A stretch of DNA of 64,000 nucleotides, from the NCBI RefSeq assembly GCF_000003815.2, contig NC_049979.1, positions 28,268,249-28,332,248 of the forward strand. Reading direction: 5' to 3'. The DNA comes from Branchiostoma floridae (lineage: Eukaryota; Chordata; Leptocardii; Amphioxiformes; Branchiostomatidae). The notes under the pieces were generated by a model. That model saw only the letters and a program-made list of their open reading frames with translations. It did not search any database and was not told the origin of the DNA. Both the position numbers and the translations under genes were made by a program. This document shows, piece after piece, positions 28,301-37,300 of this stretch; the first letter of the stretch is position 1, and each line of letters begins with the position of its first letter.

Positions 28301-31300
28301 GTTTCAAAGGGTCCAGATTTCTAAATTTCTCTGAGCCTCCCGGCCGCTTCGGGTAAAAATATGTTGCGGAAGCGTCGCCCCTCCCCCTCCCAAAAAACCT
28401 TTTCACTCATACAGATTTCAGTGTCCAACTTAGCATAGTTTCCGTCAAAATTTTCTCATCGAATGCAGAAAATGAGGTTTCTCCAGACCTCCCTTGCAAC
28501 GGCTTGCGGCTTTGGTGCTCACGACGACCTGGCGAAAACATGTTTCAGGGGCGTTGGCCCAAAAAATTTTCTCTTTAATAAAATGTCATTTGATTTACCT
28601 TCGTTGGCCAGCAAAATTTGTCCTTCAAAATGCAGTAAATGGCGTTTCAGACGGTCCAGACTTTTAAATTTCCCCGGACTTGTCTGGCAATTTCTCGTGC
28701 CGTCCGAGCTTGAAATGGTAAAAATATGTCGGAGGCCGGAGGTCAATTGCTACAACCATGTGTAATTTTGATGAAAATTTCATTATTCTGTCAGCAAAAT
28801 TTGCCGGAAAATGCAGGAAATAGCATTTCAGAGGGCCATGATTTTAAAAAATTTCCCAGGGAGCATACCCCCCTACCCCCATACGATGCGTTGCGCCTTC
28901 GGCGCTCCATGTGCTGAAAATTTTGTCAGCAATAGTCTCCCCCAGCCCACAAGAAACTTGCTGTTGCCGCCTCTGGTGGGAGCACTGACCCAGGGAAGCA
29001 AACGTCATAGACACAGCAGGCATTGTCCCTGTCATTCCTCCGGGCTCTGGGCACCTTTTCCTTCTCACAATGCCATTAGTCTGATATTTTCAACCATCGA
29101 GGTAACCTAGTTTAGCGCCGTACAAAGAGGAACGAACGTCAATGTTTACTGTCATGCTTTGTAACCCCTCCTGAATTTACCGTTAAGCGTTACCGGACCT
29201 TTTGAATTTACCGTTAAGCATTACCGGGCCTCCTGAATTCACCGTTAAGCGTTACCAAGAACCCCCCATGCAGACCCTCTTCTGTGTCAGTGGGAAAGGT
29301 CACATTCCCATGCATCCCTTTTTTTGAACTGAACTGGTTTTAGCCTTGGTCCCAGTTTGCATCATAAGGCAAAATCCAAACTGTTTAAAACTGTCTTGTT
29401 TTTTTTTTGCATCACAGGGCTTGAAAGTCATATTTGCATGCCCCTTAGGCTTAGTAGCCTCCTTCCCCTGTCTTTCTTGGAAGCTTGGCGATTTTTTTTT
29501 GGTGGGTTGGGGGGTGGGGGGGGGGCGCCCGAAAAAAAGCCGAACTCGTCTAGCCCGTACAAGCTTACCGGTGTATATGCCTTTCCCGGCATATATTCCT
29601 TTCCCGCAATATTCCCGGTTAAAAATCGCGAATCGACACCCCCCAACCGCAACCCCCCCCCCCCCAAAAAAAAAAATCGCCAAGCTTCCCAGAGATGCCG
29701 GTCAAGGAGGCTACAGGCTAGCACCTTAGTATTTCCAAGGAGGTTCTTGGTATTTTGTGTCCTTTGTTATTAACCAAGGAGCTTTATCTGTCACTCAAGA
29801 AAGGGTTCGATATCTGGTGTGGCAACCGGTGAAACAACCAGAGGGGCGAGTAGAACAGAAAAAACAGCATCCCAACTCCCAGGATTCAAACCAGCAGCCG
29901 GATCACAAATCCAGTACGCTACTGCTGTCGCCACAAAAGCTCAGAGCTCCTTAGCAAGGACGGTAGGAACTACTAGAACCCACTGTTACACTAGATGGGC
30001 AAAAGCAAACTTTTTTTGGGTCTTCATCCTGCACCAGGTTTTTTGGGAAGCAGTCATAGTCACTGTGCAACAGTGGTATCAAACGACCAAATGACCAACT
30101 TTGAAAGTAGCCCCCCCAACTAGAAGCAGCAGACTTCCAGCTTTTATTTTCGAGCGCTCGGGTCTGATTTTACCATGGCCATTACTGACAGAAGGGGGTC
30201 TGATAGCGAGCAGTTGTTTAATGTAACGCAGCTTGAAGGGCAAATTGAGCAAGGCACAGCTGGATTGGAAATTAGGCACAGTGGTGCTGACTTCAGATGC
30301 CTATATTAAACCTCCTTGGTTTGAGCAGTCTATTTATTACCTTATTATAAGTGGAGTCCACAATTACCATCAAATTTTCCAAAACTTCAAGAAAAATTAT
30401 TCATAGTTTACCCCTAAATTGACAAAGACAACCTTGATTTACCCTTTAGGTTTAACCATTTCATATTTAAATAGATTAGTGTAAAAGTGAACTTAGGTTT
30501 CTGAAATTCTGTAATTCTTCAGTCTGTAATTTCTTGTAATAGTGTACCCCCAAGTTCCAGGATTCTTTCTGAAGGCCTTAGGTTCTCAGCACCACAGGTA
30601 GCCAGGATGTTTGGACCTGGGGAATAATTAGTCCTTGATAATTGATAATTGGACACCAGCATCCTTTGCATATCTATAGAACAACAGCTGACCTTACTTT
30701 GAACCCGCATTACAATAGCGCATACTTACTTGAATTTTCAACAAGAGGAAGCAAGCCCCTGGCTTTCTTAGGCCCAATTTTAAACTTTATGAAATATTCT
30801 CTGGAACAAAAATTCAAGTGTTAATCTTATGATGGTCAAAATATGACCAACCAGATCAAACAAATCTCAAGTTGCTGACCAAGGAGCTTTCATTCTTTGC
30901 CACGTTCAACTTGGTACTGCATTTACAAGATATCATTGCATGCATGGAAGGAGCATTCGAATAGAGCAGTTTTCATTTGATGAAAACACCCATGTGTGAA
31001 CAGCCATAATGGCGCTGTCGGCACAACTGTTGAACATGTCATGGGCAACTTGGACCCCATTCAAATGAAACAAGAAATCTTTTTAAAAAAGCTGTGCCTT
31101 GCCGCGTATTTTATGTTATTTTGGTAAGATAGACTAGATTCTACGCTTAAAAATCCCGAGTTCCACATGTCGCCCCCTCCCCCCTCATTATCATAATTTA
31201 TGTCAGATGAATTATTGGCACATTAAACAGGTTTTGTAAAACTTTTTGACCCACAATGAATATGCATTATTTTTTATTACAAACTAAGTTCCTTCTGATG

Positions 31301-34300
31301 CAATTTGTGATATATATTTATATAAACATGGTGAGTTAAAGCGTAGATTTATTACGCTGGACCACATACAGTAACATGCGTCTAGAAGAGCGTTTTAATA
31401 CTCGCCTGGAATGTACTATTGTCTAACTAAGCCATGAAACTCGGCAAGGAAAGAAGGGCCTTTGGAAGGGGCTTTGGAAGGGCTGGGTTAAAAGGTCCGT
31501 CCATTGATCCATGGAAAAAAGCTGGCGTAAAGCCTTGCCTGGCGGCAAGGCAAAAATACAAGTGAGTTAAATGAGGAATCCGATTAAAGCTTTCTGTTGG
31601 ATTAAAAAAATGCGTTCACATTTAATCGGATTAAACTCAAACTTGCGACCACGACAACCCCGAGTCGGGCACACGTCGTGCTTCCAAAATGTTGCCGGAC
31701 TACCTCATAATTTTGAAGGATTTAGTGACATTGATATTATATATGATAACTGTTGAGAAATTGGCTGGCTTTTGATGCGTCAACAGTCAACAAGAGCATG
31801 GCGCTTGTGAGGTCATACAGGTTAAACTGGGGGTAGAAATGTTGCGCGGGGTGTGATTATACTCTACATTTAACTGTAGTACAAAATGTAAATGTGTATG
31901 TTGAAAAAGTTGCATGAATAGGAGAAACTACTACTAAAACGTTTGTTGCATACTTTTTAGCCGGTGTGTAGCACTCCTATCTTAGTGTCATTGATTTAGA
32001 TATGAATTATAAGGCCATTCCTGCAGAAATTCCTGCAGGAAACATTCTTCCTGCAGGAATTTATCTTTCTCCTGCAGGAATTTCTGCAGGAATGCCTGCA
32101 GCATTCCTGCAGGAAAATGTTTTCCTGCAGGAATTCCTGCAGGAAAAACGCTTCCTGCAGGAATTCCTGCAGGAATTCCTGCAGGAAGAAAATTTTCAAA
32201 ATGAATATTCATGAAAGTTATTATCATATTTCACAACTGTGCATCATACTTGTCAATCATATGTAAAGACTTTGCACCAAGTGCTTTTATATTGAAAATA
32301 TTAGCACATTTCAAAATGGGAAAAACGGAATTCCAATCTTAAGATGGAGCTTCTTACTAGTAAACCTCATATTCTTGACATCTAAGTTAGAAAGATATTA
32401 AAAATGTCTCTCATGGTACTTGTTTAAGATTTGATAGCTTGTAACTAAGTTTTATTATTAGGTTATTGCTTAAATTTAAGTGGTGCACCCAAATTTTTTT
32501 GTGTGCACCCAATTTCTTAAGCTGGGTGCACCAGTGCACCTAATCCCAAAAATGAATTTCGAGCCCTGGTAGGGGTCCTTCCTTTTGTGAGTGGTTCCAA
32601 ACCTACAGTCCTATGGCTGCACATGGGGCATTTACTGTTGTATTGAGGTCACCTGAGTTAGCGCCAAATGGCAGCTCGCTCCAGACCCTCGCAATTTAGT
32701 CCCACCCATTGTCAGCTTCTGGCAATTCAGCCCCTGCGAAGAGAGAGTGAGAATCGGCCAACCCGATGATAATAACACCCGAAATATCAGTTAGAAAAAA
32801 TAGACGATATAAAAACGCATCATAACTGTAATCTGAAAAGTTATGAAGACTGTATGGTTCTCCAGTTCTCTGATTGGTCACCAAGCCTATTGGGCAATTA
32901 GAGATTAATGTCATTTAAATACCCACATTTGTTAGATGATTAGGATTTTCTATAAATCTGTTAACTCGAACCTTTAGGACTGGTGTAGATTTGTAGTTGT
33001 TGGTGTTGTACATGCACTGTATGGTGTGTAAAACTCCACTGTTTCATCCCCATCCATGTGTTCAGGTGTTTGGCACTCCTTACTTCTGGGCCATCTTCAC
33101 TGTTGTCTATGTGCTGGCTATCCTGGCCCTTACTGCACAGGTGTACTACATGGGCAGGTGGAGACTAGGTAGGACAGGAACACTTTTTTTCTTTAGTTTT
33201 GTTTCAAAGACGTTTTGTTTAAAATCACTTTCCCATATTTTGACTTTTGTTGTTGTTGTAGTTAATGTTTGATGAACCTTTTTGCACAAGTTATGAACAT
33301 GTCAATTCAACTAACTTAAAGTAAGATATAACGTTAGTTCACCTTTATCCGCGGGGTAGCCTACAATGTATATCCGTTGTGCTGCTAAACAGGGTATCCA
33401 AGGATATCAAGTCGATGGACGGTAGTTTCAAATTGTCATATTTTCAATATATTGCAGTTTGAAACCACCATCTGTCGACTGAATACCCCTAAATACATTG
33501 TTCTTAAAAGGAACGGATAAAGGTGACCCTACGGATAAAGGTGAACTAGCGTTAGATGACATTCTCTTGGAACCCCAAAACTGATGCAAGCATGAAAAAA
33601 AACAACCTTGGGCCAAAATAATTGTCTACATCATAAAATCTATGTGATCAGGAACGTTGAACCAAAGACAGATATGGTATACCAAATAATAGATTCGTCA
33701 TTTTTTTCACATCTTCTGTGACCTTGGAATTGACTATTAAATTCTATGTATCCATATCCATATTGCAATATTTTATTGCAATCTATGGCCAAAAGTCAAT
33801 ACATGCTCCGATGTCATCCACATACATTGTAGTCAAATCAACATGGCCTAATGTGACCACAGTCAGAGAGTAACCAGTATTTTAATACTAGGTACTTTCC
33901 ACTAAGCATTGATTGACTCTAGCCATGAATGATATGATACGTTATGTATGATATGTTATTTCTGTCCTGTAGACATGGGGATTTTCCATCGCATGTACCT
34001 CCTGATCAGAACAGATTGTTTGCAGTGTTCCAAACCGATGTACTGGGTGAGTAAACTTGCACTTTTATTTTTGACATGAAAGTAAACTTTAATGTTTTTT
34101 CCTCCCCTCTTATTACTAAAATTAGAAAGGTTGGAAAAAACAAAACTCAGTCTTGAATCTTCTCACCCCATACTCAGTAATTTTGCTTCAAATGTTCCCT
34201 GGAAGAGATGGTCACTAGACTTGAGGGTGTGCAACCTGAAATAAACTGGGGGTGTGTCCCTGGGAATTCTTATGATCATGAGGACATCCCAATATTAATC

Positions 34301-37300
34301 CCAATTAGACCAGTGGGATAGATATTTGATATGCTCAAAAATGATGCTGTACATGGATACTCTATTCCTACAGTTACAAGTCATCAGGTTTTTGTTGTTG
34401 TTATTGATTGAATGATTTGTCTCATTGCAGGATCGTTTTGTGCTACTTCTTGTTGGAAACATCATCAACTGGTCGCTGTAAGTATATATATATATACATA
34501 CATATACATACATTCGTACATACGTACATACGCACATTACATATTACATAGAGATTTTTTGCAAATGTTAGCCTAGTGCATTATTCATTGCAGTACACCT
34601 TGATCAAAATGTTGTCAAATACCTCATTTTGAACAGTCCAAGTTCTTTAAACTTGTTTTAACAACTGAAGGCTGTTGTTGTATATTTGTCACCACAGAGC
34701 ATTGTTTGGTGCGGTCGGCCAGCCGGATGACTTTGCCTCGTTCATGTTGGCCATCTTCATCATTAACTTCCTACTCTACTTTGTATTCTACATCGTGATG
34801 AAGGTTAGTCTTTGGACCCTCACAGTACTTCTTCGATGCATGCATGTGTTTGTGTATTAAGTGGATTAGATTTAAATAGTGTATGTAGTAGCTGTTACAA
34901 TTCTACACTTTAATCCTACACTGAACAGTAAGTCTTAAGAAAAAGATGGACGTAAGCCTTGGCATTACCGTAACATTAGAATCTGGGAGGGCTGGGACCG
35001 AAGGTGATGTAGAATACGCCAAAAAGGGTCAGACTATCCACTATCCACAGTATCCACTATCCTTCGTCAGTGACACTATCCGAAACGTCTGACCGTTTCC
35101 AAAACCATATCCAGTTGCTTGAGTAACTACTTTTTTGCGTACTGTAAATGTATTTAAGTTCGCGGGGATTTAATTTCGCGGTAGCGGGAAAGGGGACTTT
35201 TCGCGGTGGATTTAATTTCGCTGTAACACCATAGACTGCAGTCTAATACCATAATAGAAAAATGTTTGCGGTGGATTTAAGTTTGCGGTGAAGTGGTCAC
35301 CACAAAAACCGCGAACATTAATCCACCGCGAACATTTCTGCATTTACAGTATCTTATTACCTGGCTGTCTAACCTACATCGATGTGATGTAGAATACATT
35401 TTGTATACATACACTGTGTTATATTTTATTCATGTCTTACCCTCCAGAGAAAACACACTTTTTAATGTGAAATGTGCCAGACATGTATTTCAACAAAAAG
35501 TCACAACATCATTTCCAATCTTTGAAAGCAATGTTTGAATTTTCAGCCACAATACACTCAGCATACTTAATATGCATTTTTTTAAATCATTCTATGTAAG
35601 CCCTTGTGATACAAGTTGAAATCCACGTGATAACCCCAAATATCTCCCAATCTGGAACAACTGAATTGAACGTTATCACGGCACAGGTGTGACATAAATG
35701 TGGTAATTACTACTATCGACAATAAGTTTTTCTGAGATGTTGTTTCCTGTTGGTGTGTAGCTGCGGAGTGGAGAGCGGATTCTGTGGGTGACTGTGGGGC
35801 TGATCATCATCACACTGATCTGCTGGACACTGGCACTGTCATTCTTCTTCAAGGGAGTCACTACATGGGAGGTATGTCAAGGAAGGAATCAAGTAATCAA
35901 TGTGTGAATGAATGGATGGTTTGGATTGATGGATGAATGAATGGATGGATGGAAGAATGGATAAGGAACTGAATGAATGAAACTATTTGAGTGAATGTGA
36001 CAGCAAACATTTGCATGAACAGTACAGTCAAACCTGTCTATAGCGGCCACTCAAGGGACCAGACAAATTTGGCCACTATAGACAGGTGGCCTCTGTATAG
36101 AGGTGGCAACTTGTAGATAAAATACCCAAGGGACCGACAAAAGGTGGCCATTATGGACAGGTGGCCCCTCTGTAGAGGTGGCCCCTAATACAGGTTTGAC
36201 TGTATGTTTTTTTAGAGGTTGTTAGTGCTCTCTCTATGTATCTCTCTCTCTATACACTGTGACATACATGTACACAGTCACATACATACTTCTGTTGCAT
36301 AACTTACTGTTACATAGACATGCATACCATAGCATAAATACCTTAACATATACATACATACACATACATACATACCGTTACATATATTTATACAATATAG
36401 CATGATGATGACATGCCGTTACCGTTACATGTAAACTTTAAGATGCAAACCATTGCACACATAGTGTACACAGGGTCACATACATGTACAGTGTAGTATG
36501 TACATACTGTTACATGCATACAAACCGTTACACGCATACATACATGTTAAAAAAAGTTAAAGTTGCCCGTACATCAGTAACGGATGCGTAGGGGTGGCGC
36601 CCATCTCCATTTCTGTAGCCCTTGGGCCACACATGTGCAAGCCACTACAGCAGGGGGCTGGTCCGCTGGTAGTGATGTGTGTTTAACTTCCATACTCTTC
36701 CTCATTAGTGCTGAGTGCTAAGCAGAGAAAGCAGCATGTACCATTTTTAAAGTCTTTCGTATGACTCGGCCGGGGATCGAACTCACGACCTACTTACATG
36801 TACATACATATAAATAGTATACAAGCTACTACGTCATGTAGGTAACACTGTACTTTTACGAAGGACATGTACATTGTAAATATAGAAGTTTACCGCAATT
36901 TCTTAAATCTTTTTTTCTCTCCCCACAGAAAACGCCTGCCCAGTCTCGACTGGACAACAAGGCCTGTGTGCTGATGGGTTTCTATGACGACCATGACATC
37001 TGGCACTTCATGTCTGCCATCAGCATGTTCTGCTCATTCCTGGTCAGTCAACGTCTCAAAACTTCAATTTCGATTCTATTCAAAGGCCACACCAATTTAA
37101 TTTGTTGTTTCTCAGAATGTTGCTCTGTGACGGAGGGTAACCTCTGACGACATAGTACATTTGTATTGTTTTTTTACAATGTGATGAGTGTTCACATCTG
37201 TATCTCCATACTCCCTTTGCCTCCTTCGTACGTAGTTTGGCAAGTCTTCTGAGGTACCTGCGCGATGATGCACATTGTTTTTTTTTTCTGCGGTAGCTGT

